A DNA stretch of 64,000 nucleotides from Cyclina sinensis. Lineage: Eukaryota > Mollusca > Bivalvia > Venerida > Veneridae. The stretch spans positions 2,740,197 to 2,804,196 of the forward strand of contig JAAONU010000009.1 in the NCBI GenBank assembly GCA_012932295.1, read 5' to 3'. Under the pieces are notes generated by a model, which did no database searches, was not told the origin of the DNA, and saw only the letters and a program-made list of their open reading frames with translations. Both the position numbers and the translations under genes were made by a program. Below are positions 23,921 to 36,847 of the stretch, one piece after another (the first letter of the stretch is position 1; each line of letters begins with the position of its first letter).

Positions 23921-24175
23921 AGGTGACTCGGTGGCCGAGTGGTTTGTGCGTTGGGCTACGAAGCTAGCGACCCGGGTTCGATTCCGGGTAGCGACTGAGT
24001 TATCGACTGATTTCCCAGGACTGGGTGGTACCCTAACCGGGTACTGTTTCCAGCAGTATCGGCCTAGACTGGGGATCGGGGAGGTAAAATACACACACCT
24101 TGGGCTCTTCTGGAAATAAGTTGTTCCATCCACACCAGGTGGGGACTTTCGTTGACTACCCATGGTTTAAATAAA
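23921..24175 (+). mobile_element. tRNA-derived SINE, well preserved
   Basis: The A box TGGCCGAGTGG and B box GGTTCGATTCC are intact, with the T-arm CCGGG/CCGGG paired. The acceptor stem pairs poorly, so this is a tRNA-Ser/Leu-like SINE head and not a functional tRNA gene. A ~150-bp body follows, ending in an A-rich tail (TAAATAAAAAA). Open frames on both strands are by-products. Confidence 0.8.
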
Positions 24176-24859
24176 AAACATTCACTTTTACCTTTTTTAA
24201 GGTTATTTGTGCAGTTAATCTTATTTTAAAATACTTGTTTACACCTTTTGGTATTTAGTTTCTTGAAATTCTGCGAACCCTTTGTGAATCTCACGAATTT
24301 GTGCAGCGTTACTCACGGCACCACGTGTGTCACTAACTAGAGTTGTACAAATGCTCTGAATGTATATAAGCTCCGTCTGCAACTCAAACAAATCATTTAA
24401 ACAGCCCACGTAACTTAAAGTCTTAAATTTTCTTAAAGCTTTTACTTCTGGTTGTGCTTATTTACACTCTTATATTACAAACACAATCTCTTAACAATTT
24501 TGATTTACTTATGTAATTATATTCTTTTTTCTTTTTTAATATAAATAGAAACTATTTTTTTAATTTTTGGCAAACTGACGTGCTGTAAAATGCAAGTTTC
24601 TTGGCGACAACGTATGTTGACTTTTGTGAAATGAAATTTATAAATTATAAAAAAATAAAGTCATTATTATTGCAGATGTGCAAAAATACGTAACTGCTGT
24701 TTAGATAAAAATAAAACAGTTAATGTATCTCAAATAAATAACAAAACTTCAAATTCTATTGGTTTTGTAGAATAGTAAAAATAAAACTTAGTTATTTTTT
24801 ATGCCTCAATAACTTTGTCTGTCTACCTGATTATGTCCTAGTAACAATACGGTACCTCA

Positions 24860-25060
24860 ATGCGTACTTGCAGGGTGCAATAGGCTAGATCCAACCTGAG
24901 CGTTAAAAAGTGTCCAACTGTATCATCTTTATACCCCTCGTATTAACGGACGTACATATGTAGAAATCATACTACTTTGTCCCACTTAATCGACAATACA
25001 AATCCTATTGCTCGAGTCCTAAAGAAACTGAACGTTACCAGCCCGAAGTAAGCACCCCTT
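24860..25060 (+). repeat. Duplicated segment (partner near 34300-34440)
   Basis: Shares CTGTATCATCTTTATACCCC and following AAATCATA/CCTATTGC landmarks with the later segment in the same orientation. Confidence 0.6.
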
Positions 25061-25329
25061 TCCACGGCCGAATGCAATCCTGTCTGCCGCGAGACGGACT
25101 TAGTACTCAGGATTTAAACACGAGATTTATGTATGTAGGTGTGTGTAGCTTCGAGGGAGTCCGTGCGCCCGAGAAACAGCGAGAGAAGCCAAGATATGTT
25201 TAACGTAATGTACTTATACAAGGAAGAGATAAGAAAAACATCTTATCTGAAAAAGCAAGATCTTTTCCTAAACAGCTAGGCCTAGAGGTAATATATTTAG
25301 TGCGTAGCATTGTGTAAAGGTCTTCAACT

Positions 25330-26290
25330 AAATTTGTTCAAAACATCGCCGAGTGGTTAAAATTATGTCTCTGTTATTAAATTGCCCAAACTCCACAGGT
25401 TACCTGTTTTAAATTCGACGTGCATAGGTAAAATCATTAACAAGTACCATTTCTAAGGTGCAATAACTCTGGAACCCGTGATGGGTTCAGGTCGGTTTGG
25501 GATAAAGAAACTATTGTTTATAAATGTTTTGTGAAAATTTGGTTGATATTAAATCATATGGAGCATAATACATAAGGTAGGAAAACCTCTGTGATCTTAA
25601 CCTTGAGCCCAGTGACTTCAAACAGTAGAAGTCTAAGCAATCAGGCTAAGAAATTGGTCAATAAGTAAAGGCTCCATCATGAAAAGTAGAAAAAATCTAT
25701 TTTCATATTCAGTGACCTTGACGTCAGTGAATGGTAAAGGTTTATGAAAAATGCCCATAATAAAGTATTTAAAATAATTGGTCAATGAATTAGACTAAAT
25801 AACATAAGGAAGAAAACTTTATTTTTACCACTTTTAACCTTGACCTTGATTGCAGTGATATCTCAACAAACCGTAGGGTAGTAGTCGATGGAAGGTACCT
25901 ACATTCCAAATATCTAAGTACGGTCAATAAAAGAGTGTTACATAACGCAAAAAAATCTATTTTAGCATCGGTAACGTTGTCTTTGATCACAGTTTAAAGT
26001 TCACGGAAAGCGCCTTGAATCCATATTTCTGAAATTTCAATAAATAAATAAAGGCTGAATGACAGATATAGAAAACATTATTGTTACCCTCGGTGACCTT
26101 GACATTGATTACTGTGATCGCAAACGCTAGCCAGTTACAGATTTTTTGCTAGAAACTTACATGGCAAATGTCTAAGATTTCTATCAATAAATGAAGACTC
26201 TACAGAGAAAAGTGCAGAATTCTATTTGAGCATCGGTGACCTTGACCTTGAAACAATGACTTCAAGCTTCACTTTAAGAGGTCCGTGTCG
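25330..26290 (-). repeat. Dispersed repeat with ~145-bp units
   Basis: About six degenerate units with GGTGACCTTGACCTTGA, CCAAATATCTAAG and TCAATAAATGAAG-type segments; same family as 5985-6480. Confidence 0.7.
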
Positions 26291-26699
26291 CAAATGTAGC
26301 GATATTTTTATTTTGATTGATTCTCTGTACATTATATTGAAGAATTATCGTTTAGTTTCACAGCCGGCTTAACCAAGACATTGCACGAGAATTTCTTCTT
26401 GTAACGTAATTGTATTCGTTTATACAATGGCCCTATTGTTAAAATTACCCGGCGGTTTAGTGTTTTCACAATATTTTTGTTTTAGTTTCTCACTCAAAGA
26501 GCCTGTCACTTTTGTTCTACTTCCCCAACGGCGACTCATTTGCACGAGATTTTGTATTTTTGTATTATTCTTTTGTTATTCGCTTGTTATATAAACTGAC
26601 TAAATTTTAGCGATATAGGGTTAACGCACGTTTTTTCGTGTCATAACATCTGCAGAATTCCGAGGGATGGTTGGAGCCCGGGCCCGTATGCCCGACATA

Positions 26700-26880
26700 T
26701 CTGGACTCATCGCAACTGAAAAGATCATATTGGCTCATCTGATACAACGTTTAAAGCTGTGTACGCATTCTTATGTATCTCTGTGTTACAAAGAGCAATG
26801 TTAAATAAAAGATATAAACGACATTTTTTCGTCATATCAAGGACAAGACATTTTGTCGGTCTTTCAATTTTTTTCATTAC
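26700..26880 (+). repeat. Duplicated segment (partner near 35220-35400)
   Basis: AACTGAAAAGATCATATTGG, CTGATACAACGTTT and ATGTTAAATAAAAGATA have close counterparts in the same order at 35226-35320. Confidence 0.6.
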
Positions 26881-26959
26881 TATCACTCTAAATTGTTTGT
26901 TTGTTTTTTTTTTTTTGCTTTGTTTGTTACATCCTTCAATAGATTCATATATATGCTAA

Positions 26960-28070
26960 ATGCCTAGTGTCTCAGAATATGCTTCTCGTTAACTAGCAAA
27001 TGTATGCGTCCATGCATCTGCTAAGTTCAATTCAAATGTCAAGAGCCTGATGTTGAATTTTGATATCGATTTCACCATTACTAGGATAAATATACAAATC
27101 TTATTTATTGCATATATAACGATTATTAGCTTGTTAGGTAGCTTTTCCGCAATCATTGTCAATGTGTAAGATAAGAAGATAAGTGAAAAAGTTTACACTT
27201 GCCACAATGCACTGGGCTTGATGAATTTAGAAAAGTAGAAAACCAGTAAATTTTGACAATTTTTAAATCCAGGGGTCGCGCGAAGTCGAAGTCGAAAAAT
27301 AATAGACTGCTCCCTAGCAAAGTACGGACGAGAGTGACAGGCTAAAAAAAAGATATCAAAACTAAGTTACTGTCTTATAAGCATATTATTGAGTTTTTCA
27401 CATAGTATATTAATTTCTTTAATGAAATATAAAATTAACAGTTTTAAGCCAAAATCTGCATTAAGGTTCTTATATGCTTTAGCGCAATCTCAAATTGACC
27501 CTTAAGGGGTGGGGAGGAGGATGCACACAATTGCATTCTTCAGGTCAGTCAACCAGGAACGCACACAATTCAAACTGATTTGTATACAAATGTAACCATG
27601 AAGAAAGAGACAATCAGTTTTTAGGCTTAAAATATTCGTAGATTGATTACTGATTCATTCACAAAATTGTCGTAGTACCTTAGTTTATGCTCAGTTATTG
27701 GAGACTCTTGGTACAGGTCGGAATATCGCCTACCGTGAACCCTTAATATTCTTAATTAATGAATGATATAGCATCAAGAAATTGAAATGGTAATTTTAAA
27801 AGCGCAGTTTTCTGCTAGGAGAGTGGCCTTAAAAACCCTGAAAATTTCATACTGCATTAAAAGAAACTTGTACAGCGACAGACCACAAAACATTACGTCG
27901 ACATTTCTACGAGATGCGTGGTATATCGGGTATAATACACAAACAAATATTACACACAGATTTTTTTAGAAGCATACACGTTTACATAAATTTCATACTG
28001 AGTAAGTATCTTATAAATAAAGTGCAAAATTTATATTTCTGTAAATTTTTTTCTAGTAGGAAGTTAGAAG
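26960..28070. other. AT-rich stretch, nothing supported
   Basis: No coding, RNA or repeat signal beyond low-complexity AT. Short open frames lack any homology cue. Confidence 0.5.
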
Positions 28071-28074
28071 TAGC

Positions 28075-28420
28075 CGTACACAGTAGCAGTTGGCAGTAGA
28101 AAGTTAATCAGACGTGAAATTGGCAGTAGCAGTATCAGCAGTAGCAGTAGAAAAGCATGAAGCTGGTAGAAGCAGTACCAGTAGTAGATGTAGGAAAAAC
28201 GTGAAGTTGGCAGTAGAAGTAACAGCAGTAGCAAAAGATAAAACGTGATGTTGGCAATAACATTAAGAGCAGTAGCAGTAGGAAAAAAAATGAAGTTGGC
28301 AGTAGCAGTACCAGCAGTGGCAGTAGGAAAAACGTGAAGTTGGCAGTAGCAGTACCAGCAGTAGCAGTAGAGCAGTGCAGTAACAGTAGGAAAAAACGTG
28401 AAGGCAGTTTTCACGTTTTT
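28075..28420 (-). repeat. GCAGTA-rich minisatellite, ~45-bp unit
   Basis: Repeated AGTTGGCAGTAGCAGTACCA followed by GCAGTAGGAAAAACGTGA. It ends in a hairpin around AACGTGAAGGCAGTTTTCACGTT (arms AACGTGAA/TTCACGTT). The same unit, in the opposite orientation, flanks the composite repeat at 36808 and 39020. Confidence 0.9.
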
Positions 28421-28429
28421 TAATACTGC

Positions 28430-29370
28430 TATTGCTCTTACTGCTACTGTTCAGTTCCAATACATTAAAATTTCCGAATTTAGTCAGCTCTGTCTAGTGA
28501 CATTATGTTCTAAGTCTTTATAAGGAAAGTTATAAGAGAATCATACTGCTAGAGTAAATAAATTAATAAACGAAACGAGAATACAAAATTTACAAGTCTA
28601 ATAAATAGATTGTATGAAGTTTAAGATCAGTTATTGTAATGAACTGCATAAGATTTAACTAAAAACCGCTACACATTATTCAACATACGTCTGTCTACTT
28701 AAAGAAGAGTCTCCTTAAAGAACTAGTTATTAAAAATGAACTCGGCTCGATTTATCGTTCTTTGATTGCACGAAAATGGACCCAGCTATCAAAATGTGCA
28801 AACATGATAATTTACTATGCTTCTGATTTAGCGTAAAACGCAACGCTGAAATCGTTATATATCTTGCTATAACACAAATATCTAACCATTTTTCAACGTC
28901 TGTCATAATTGTACTAATTACAAATAGTCGATCAACAATGAAAGAAAGGATGGGACAGCATTTAAATGGACACTAGTACTGTAATGAAAGTACAATGTCT
29001 AGTGCTATTAACAAAACAGAAAAGCAGTTATCACTTGGCATTTGGTGTGAGAATAAATAGCATGAAAATTAACACGAAAGTTCACAGAAAACATTAAGAA
29101 TTTAGTATTTACATGAATCATTCTTTTGTTTACACGCAATGGATTGTCACTTAGTATAAAGCATTTCACCGAATGCAATGATACATTTTTTTGCATAAAT
29201 AATTTTCTATATTAACTCTTTTTTTAATTTATTGTGTTTGCATTTGTATATTAGTCAACTCTGACTTGTTTCTTACTTCGATAAAATCCTTCTTACTATA
29301 CATTTAATAGTGAAACATTAAAACATCCATTAGATGTTTAATGTTTTGTTCATATTGTCATATTGTTACA
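28430..29370. other. AT-rich stretch, nothing supported
   Basis: No feature recognised apart from short chance open frames. Confidence 0.5.
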
Positions 29371-29379
29371 TATGAAACG

Positions 29380-31560
29380 TATGGAAAGCCGCAGTACACC
29401 CCCGAATGACAACAATAATTTCCTGTATAAATCATATTGCGTTATACTACGACGTTTTTTCCAATAAATGTCGATGAAGAAGTATCCTGTCATTTTGTTA
29501 TACCGTAAATTTTGACGAAGGAGTATCTCAAGTACAATAGTACAACAACATCCGTTTTTTTTTCAACGTAGTAGTATCTTCATAATACACCAACGCTTCT
29601 TTTATACTCCGCCGAATTCTAAAGCGTCGAAGCATCATCATATTATAATACATCGTCGTATTTTAAACGCTGTTCTATTTTACTTCGTCGAATCATAATA
29701 CCTTGAACTTTACTATCGGTGGAGAAGTATCCATCCAATCAAAATACTTCGCTTTTTTCCCCTTCATCCAATCTGAATACTCCAACTTTTTTAATACAGC
29801 GAAGAATAAAGTATTGATATCGCAAGAAACGTTACAACGGGGGGATTTTACGAAATTCGCAGAGATTTGTTTTTTGTTTATCGTAGGATAATTTGAAGGA
29901 ATTTATTAGCTCTAAGCACCGTCAAGTTGATTATCACTCAGTGCAAGTCAGAGACCAGTAACTGTAAGTTTAAGCGTATCTAGAGGTAATCACTGTTTAA
30001 CAGAAACATTTTACAAAATTTAAAGAGTTTAAAGCTTTATAGACTTTTTTAAGCATTCAAAATTGCACCAAATTGCTGAAATAAAGATTTTGTTTAATAC
30101 TAGTATTCAAGTCGCCGAGTTGCAACACTGGCAAAGGGATACCTAGATAATTTTAAAAATTTATATTTTGTGTATAACTTATTACTGCCAAAAGTCAATA
30201 CTTCCGTTGAATTACTTCCGGTGAACAAATCGGCTACTTCCTTCCGCCGGTCTATCGCAAAATCCCTCGAGGTAACGTTTCTTGCGATATGATGATTTTA
30301 TACTTCGCTGTTAAAAAACGGCAGAGTATTCTGATTGGGTTATGGAAATTTGCGAAGTATTTTGATTGGATGATGGAAAAAAACGGCGAAGTATTCTGAT
30401 TAGAAGATAAAATCACAGTGAAGTATTCTGATTGGATTGTTACTTCTCCACCGACAGAAAGTTTCGACGAAGTAAAATACAACAACGTTACATATATACG
30501 ACGATGTATTATAATATGATGATGCTTCGCAACTTTAAAATTCGGCGGAGTATAAAAGAAGCGTTGGTGTATTGTGAATGAAGATACATCTTCGTTGAAA
30601 CAATGGATGGTGTTGTACTATTGTACTTGAGATACTCCTTTGTCAAAATTTAAGATAGCACGAAGTATAACAAAGTGACAGGATACTTCTCCATCGACAT
30701 TTATTGAAAAAAACGACGTAGTATAACGCAATAAGATTTATATAGGAAATTATAGTTGTCATTCGGGGGTGTACTGCGGCTTTCCATAGCATGTTTCCAT
30801 AGTATGTTGCCAGTGTTGCAACTCGGCGACTTGAATACTAGTATTAAACAAAATCTTTATTTCAGCAATTTGGTGCAATTTTGAATGCTTAAAAAAGTCT
30901 ATAAAGCTTTAAACTCTTTAAATTTTGTAAAATGTTTCTGTTAAACAGTGATTACCTCTAGATACGCTTAAACTTACAGTTACTGGTCTCTGACTTGCAC
31001 TGAGTGATAATCAACTTGACGGTGCTTAGAGCTAATAAATTCCTTCAAATTATCCTACGATAAACAAAAAACAATTCTCTGCGAATTTCGTAAAATCCCC
31101 CGTTGTAACGTTTCTTGCGATATCAATACTTTATTCTTCGCTGTATTAAAAAAGTTGGAGTATTCAGATTGGATGAAGGGGAAAAAAGCGAAGTATTTTG
31201 ATTGGATGGATACTTCTCCACCAATAGTAAAGTTCAAGGTATTATGATTCGACGAAGTAAAATAGAACAGCGTTTAAAATACGACGATGTATTATAATAT
31301 GATGATGCTTCGACGCTTTAGAATTCGGCGGAGTATAAAAGAAGCGTTGGTGTATTATGAAGATACTACTACGTTGAAAAAAAAACGGATGTTGTTGTAC
31401 TATTGTACTTGAGATACTCCTTCGTCAAAATTTACGGTATAACAAAATGACAGGATACTTCTTCATCGACATTTATTGGAAAAAACGTCGTAGTATAACG
31501 CAATATGATTTATACAGGAAATTATTGTTGTCATTCGGGGGTGTACTGCGGCTTTCCATA
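29380..31560. mobile_element. Foldback element with ~755-bp near-perfect inverted arms
   Basis: The arms 29380-30134 and 30807-31560 are almost identical reverse complements; both outer ends read TATGGAAAGCCGCAGTACAC and TA dinucleotides flank them, as in TA-target transposons. The 672-bp spacer holds a third, shorter and more diverged copy in the orientation of the right arm (about 30249-30787). There is no transposase; the open frames in the arms are mirror copies of non-coding sequence. Confidence 0.85.
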
Positions 31561-31989
31561 ATACATATCTGAACTGTGAAAACATTCGACAGTCTATACC
31601 TTTTAATTTCAATAAGAAACAATGTTTTTGGTTTTAAATAAGTCAGTGAAATAGTGATAATCGTACGCTTACATGTGAATATCAATAATATATTCATAGA
31701 ACTGTCTTTCCAAATAAGCATATCTGATTAGTAATGTTTTGTTTTAGATGCAGCGCAAGCCATTTATTGTTCAATATATTCATACAAACAAAACGTTAGA
31801 TTTTTTTAGTGTCCTGTTGTAAGACATGCAGGTGACAGTAATTTGCAGACGACGGTAGCAAACGAGGGGTAAATTTATGAGCAACACTTGACCAGTAACT
31901 AGCTTTAAAGAAAACCTCAAACGATATAAATTACCCAAAAAGAATTTTCATCTACAATAAGAATATACAAAAACAGTTGTATCTATTTT

Positions 31990-32110
31990 CAACGTTTCGC
32001 TCATATGTAGTATAATATTGTAATTAAATCTTGAATCTTTTAACAAAATACAATTGCGGTTTGCTTGATGTTATCAAGTTGTTTTTTATAGATTATTGCC
32101 GGTCAAGTTC
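31990..32110 (+). repeat. Duplicated segment (partner near 35940-36080)
   Basis: Similar order of landmarks: a TTCAAC(G/A)TTT start, TGAATCTTT with AAAAATACA/AAAATACAATT, TTGATGTTATCAAGTTGTTT versus TTGATTTGTCAACTTGTTT, then TTTATTG. Moderate similarity. Confidence 0.5.
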
Positions 32111-32879
32111 ACTTTAACTATTTAGTTTCTAAAATAAATAGATTAAAGAACTGAAGGACCAGAGAGTGCATTGATCTCATTGTCTACAAAAACAAGATCT
32201 GTCACTGAAAGATGACAATGCCCCCGGTGGTGTTTTTTTGACCTTTGAGCTGAGGGCCAGATGAATAAATTGTAGTTACTTATACACGGTGCATAACTCT
32301 CTGCGAAATCTGCTTTATCGGCGGTCTTTCTGCGTTGGCATCGGTTATTCATTGCTGTAAACACAATTTTGATGGAAGACAATCAAAAATATCGGACAAA
32401 CATCAGTTCAAACAGCTGAGTTTCTTAAAATTGATAAGTTCACAGAACATTAGAATGTTTTTCCTATCTGTCTATTTTTCAGTTATAAGTCTCTGCGCTC
32501 CAAAACTCAGACACATTGTTTGGTGGTGTTTTGATGAACAGAACATCGTCATTTTTACAGGGAAAAACGCGTTATTACTTTGGTGACGCACGTAACAATT
32601 ACACCAAACATATTCATTATGCAATGATTTTAAGAAAATACTGATAAACTGCCATGGCAACAACAGTTTTTATAGAATCATTTTATTTTAAGCAATTACT
32701 AAAAAATGACTTATTAAGGAACATTCATTTAAAGTTTGGCTAAAATTAGCTTAGTGATTTAGGAGGAGACGCTGTTTGATGGAAAAAGTTAACGACAAAC
32801 AACTGACGACATACAACGACTTTTGAGCTCTTCATGCTCAGATGAGCTGAAACTGAATAGAGGCATAATTTGAACAGTA

Positions 32880-33615
32880 TCAAAGTCCACTAACACGGAA
32901 AACTATTACCAGAACTTTGAACATGATTCTAGCTTTTACTGAAAACCAATGAAGTTGTTTCAACAGACCAGTTCTTGGGTGATCGTATGAAGAATATAGG
33001 ACTAACCTAGCAGCATGATTTAGGCCTCGATGTAGTTTATTTATTTGGTAGGCAGGAAACTTAGTGAATAATCTATTACAGAAGTCAATGTGAGAGTGTA
33101 CTAATTCATGTACTAATGTTTCTGTAGATGTTTGCGTTAAATGCTTACGCATAGCTTTAAGATTTCGAAGTTGCACATGTGATATCTGGCACTTATAACT
33201 AGATGTATCGGCCATAACTTAGTGTATTAGTCATAGTGACCCCAAAGTTTCTAACATAGTCAACTAATTTAGCATTACATCCACCAATATTTATACTGGT
33301 AAAATTCAATTTTGACCACCGTTGTCTGGTTCCATTTAAACTGATTTCCGTTTAAGATTTATTCATTTTAAGTTTAAAAGTAGTCATCTATTTTTAATGA
33401 TATCATTCAGGAAATTAGCAAGGTATAGAAAATGGATGCCAAATTTTCACGATTTCCTCTCTGGTTCTTAAACGCGATCTTGTGATCACCAGCATAGTCG
33501 TATAAATCAGCTGGATATTTCTAAACCACCTGGTTGAGAGCTGAGATATACAGAGTAAAAATACATGGTCCAGCACAGCAGCCTTGTGAGACACCAACTC
33601 TCTTAATGGCTCGGT
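32880..33615 (-). pseudogene. Non-LTR retrotransposon reverse transcriptase relic
   Basis: The minus strand encodes GVSQGCCAGPCIFTLYIS (33597-33544), matching the V-P-Q-G-S-x-L-G-P-L-L-F motif of LINE reverse transcriptases. After a gap with stops it continues with HSHIDFCNRLFTKFPAYQI, LNHAARLVLY and LLKQLHWFSVKARI, the C-terminal 'thumb' pattern of CR1/L2-like elements. The catalytic YADD region is degraded and frames change, so it is inactive. Confidence 0.85.
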
Positions 33616-33876
33616 GTCAGATGATTAGTAGTTCTAACACATATAGGGCTTCCAGACGTTTCCAAAGTATGTTCCAAAGTTAGCACTTAATCGCCCAAGG
33701 ATCTGGCATAGGATTCAGGGATAACTACCGTCTTCTTACATATACGCTTATTGATGGTACCGTCTGACTTATGTGCACAACATCCTCGTGGGGGAGCCAG
33801 TGTAAAAGGGAGCTTGGATATAGTAAACCAACAAAAACAATTACGCCCGGTAATTACCGATATAACATATTATTAT

Positions 33877-34207
33877 TTAATAATAATTAATATTGTTACA
33901 AGGCAGTTCTTTGTGAATACAATGCCCAGTAAAGGTTATTATAATAAGTAAATCAGCTGTGAAGTCATTTACGAAGCGGTTGGTTGGACATAGCCCGCTA
34001 TAGAATACATGAAGTAGCAAATCACTTGGTAAATAACCATGTAAAAAATCAATCCCAATTTTGATTGTTATATACCCATTTTGTCCTGGTTCTATAGGTT
34101 TATAAGGTTGGTTTGTTCGGAAGTTGGTGCTGAGGTTTCTATAAAGTCTTAGTTTCAACAGGTGTTGCTGCAATAGCTCGAACAAGTACTTAGGAGGTAT
34201 AGACGAA
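33877..34207 (-). other. Long open frame, unassigned
   Basis: About 108 codons open on the minus strand with varied composition, including IPPKYLFELLQQHL and KPIEPGQNGYITIKIG, more protein-like than its AT-rich neighbours. A splice-like CACAG follows at its 3' part. No homologue or partner exon recognised. It could be a decayed exon. Confidence 0.25.
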
Positions 34208-34299
34208 CGGCAAAAAGGCGACTAAATACTCCCCCGAACAATAGCTTCAAAACATTGACACATTCATAAAAGTTGATGTTTTAAATCTTTATGGTATGA

Positions 34300-36100
34300 A
34301 GTACTAGCAGTCCATCTGTATCATCTTTATACCCCTAATATTAACAGAGGTAAACTTATAGAGGAATCATATTTTCTCCCCTATATAATATCCGCTACAA
34401 AACCTATTGCAGAAACCGGAAGTAACCCAGTCTACAGTGGCAAACGTCAGAAAGTTTAAAGACCAGAGCTTGGAACATGGCTTCTTTTTGTGGGAATGTT
34501 GTTCTCAAACTGTATTGCAAGAATTATGATATAAGTGAGCTACTAAAACCAGAAAGAAAAATAATGTTTCTTTTCTGATTTTTGTGTGCGCAAATTTTGA
34601 AAGTAAATTCAAAATATCGTTGCAAACAAAATTACTTCTCCCTAATTCTGTAAAGCAAAAACTCGAGATATTGTCTTCCGGGGTGATTAATCACATTTCA
34701 TAGTGCATGTTTACTTGAATCACATTTTTTCTTTTTGTAGTAAGACTACGCTGTTTTGAAACTGCCATAGACCATTTCTTAACGGTAACACTCTTTTGCC
34801 TTTTATTAAAGAAATGAAACACCTACTAGTCAGCTATGACATTCTCCACCTTTCAAATTAATTTCATGCTTACCCAAATAAGTCCAGGAATTTTTCAAAG
34901 TGAGACACACAAGAACCTTGGATTATCTTTAAAAATTTAACATCGTTCATTTCATTTCTAGCTCTAACGTCCAACCGACGCCGTCAAATTGTACCACATG
35001 ACGCAATATGAAGTTATGTTTTATGTTAAATCTCTAAACCTCCTCTCCTCTGATTGGACAGTTCGTTACATAATTATGAACTTGTGAACATTTTGGTGCT
35101 ATTCATTAATTAAAAACAGAAGCATCCACATGCCAGACTTCAACATTGGTATGATAAATGATATTTACAAAAACAAGCTCATTTGGAGTAATTCTGTATA
35201 ATGTGAAATGATTTTGACACAGTCACAACTGAACTAATCATATTCCCTCGTCTGATACAACTCTTCCAAGTGTGTACTCATTCAAAGTTATCTCGGTATC
35301 ATAAAGATAAATGTTAAATAAGAATGTTTCTTTTTTTCTCCTTTTTATTTATCATTTTAAGGACAGGGCCTAGTTATCTGTCTTTCGCTTGTTTCGTTGA
35401 CGTTAAAATATTTAAAAGAATACATGTCTTCAATTAAAGAATATTTTATGATTAAGACTTAAAAAAGACATTTAACACATTCACTTACATTCACTTATTG
35501 ATTAATTTGTTGTGAAATATCTTGAAGATTTTGTCACCAAAACATAATTTCTTCCTATTCCATGCTTTGCTTGGAATAGGCTTACGTATATATGCACAGC
35601 AATAACAATCAATTAGTCGATTTCCTAAAAACATTGAATTTAGGAATTTATTAAAAATAGTCATAACTTTACCATGTTAGGTCATACAATAGACATTACA
35701 TAGTAAACGGCGGTAACCAAACTATGTGCAAATTCATGATCGGTATATAGCTTAAATGAAATGCTTAGACGAAATAAAATACCCGTATAAAAGTCGCTAC
35801 CTACCACCATCTTATTGTAGTTTCATTTTTTTTATATATTATAACTTACTCACAATACGCTAGTTTGAAAGTATATTTGCTTTGTATGCGTTCCATGTAC
35901 TTTGCATGTACAGTAAGAAAAAAGAAAAAAAATCTGTTTCATCTTCTTTCAACATTTTGCCGGTAAAAAGCAGTCTTTTGTTGGCAAACTTTTTCATAAC
36001 ATATCATGAATCTTTAAAAAAATACATTCAATCGGGATTTACTTGATTTGTCAACTTGTTTTTACAGTTTATTGTTACTACATTTAACTTTAACAAATGA
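34300..36100 (+). repeat. Region with segments duplicated from 24860-27000 and 31990-32110
   Basis: Three short matches (near 34310, 35226 and 35940) show mosaic duplication of non-coding DNA. Between them the sequence is AT-rich and no gene is supported. Confidence 0.45.
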
Positions 36101-36419
36101 AACACTGCAACTATAGTACAATACAGAAAGCAAAAAATATAACGGGGCGAAGGAATGATATATGCACAAAACCTTACACAATTAAGCCTTTGTTCTTCTT
36201 TTATTAATCCCTAAATTTTTCTTTGATTGATCTATCAAACGATTTCCCTAGATCATGATTGGATGTTTCGGTCAAATAATATTGGAAAGCATTGTCTGAG
36301 TGCGTCAAAGAAAGCAAAATGTACTGGGGCTGTCCAGTTCAACAACTGTCTAGATATTACAGATTCAAAATAGTCCTGATGATGTGTCAAATGTATCAAA
36401 TACAAATAAGTTGAAAGTG

Positions 36420-36560
36420 CATCTTAGAATACACAACCCATTCGAACTCCGATCTCCCACGTGACAGGCCAACACCCTAACCACCGAGCCAAATCATCGT
36501 TTCCCTGGCGCAATTGTCATAGGTTGTATTTATACAATTATAGGAAGTTATGCACTATAT
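36420..36560 (-). mobile_element. tRNA-derived SINE
   Basis: The minus strand carries TTTGGCTCGGTGGTTAGGGT and GGAGTTCGAATGGG; family of 8640-8790. Confidence 0.7.
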
Positions 36561-36807
36561 ATTTTTTGTAGATCCAGAAGAACTATGTCAACTTAATTTC
36601 TGTTATTTAAATTAAATCTTATTAAATCAGATAAATACAAAAAAACAGGAATCTGTTGAAGAAGATCTTCTAAAATCTAAATGAAAATCATACAATAAAT
36701 TCTTATCTTGTAGATACCTACAAATATGATCATTCTCTCAAACAGTTTAGAAACAATGCGCAGAATTCATACAGGTCTATTATTATGCAAACTGTGTGTT
36801 TTCCCTA

Positions 36808-36847
36808 CAACTACTACTGCTGTACTGCTACTGCCAGCTTCACGTAG
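36808..36847 (+). repeat. Minisatellite, left flank of an insertion
   Basis: ACTGCTGTACTGCTACTGCC then AGCTTCACGT, the unit seen at 28075-28420, interrupted by the composite repeat and resuming at 39020. Confidence 0.8.

Noticed and set aside
23926..24005. Possible functional tRNA gene
   Set aside because: Both internal promoter boxes are intact and the T arm pairs, but the acceptor stem does not pair well and a SINE body with A-rich tail follows.
28064..28460. Leu/Tyr-rich minus-strand frames suggestive of membrane segments
   Set aside because: They are translations of the GCAGTA-rich minisatellite, and the hydrophobic look comes from the repeat unit.
29703..31237. Matching ~60-77-codon open frames in both foldback arms
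   Set aside because: They are the same inverted repeat read twice. The frame is not kept in the third copy and shows no protein motif.
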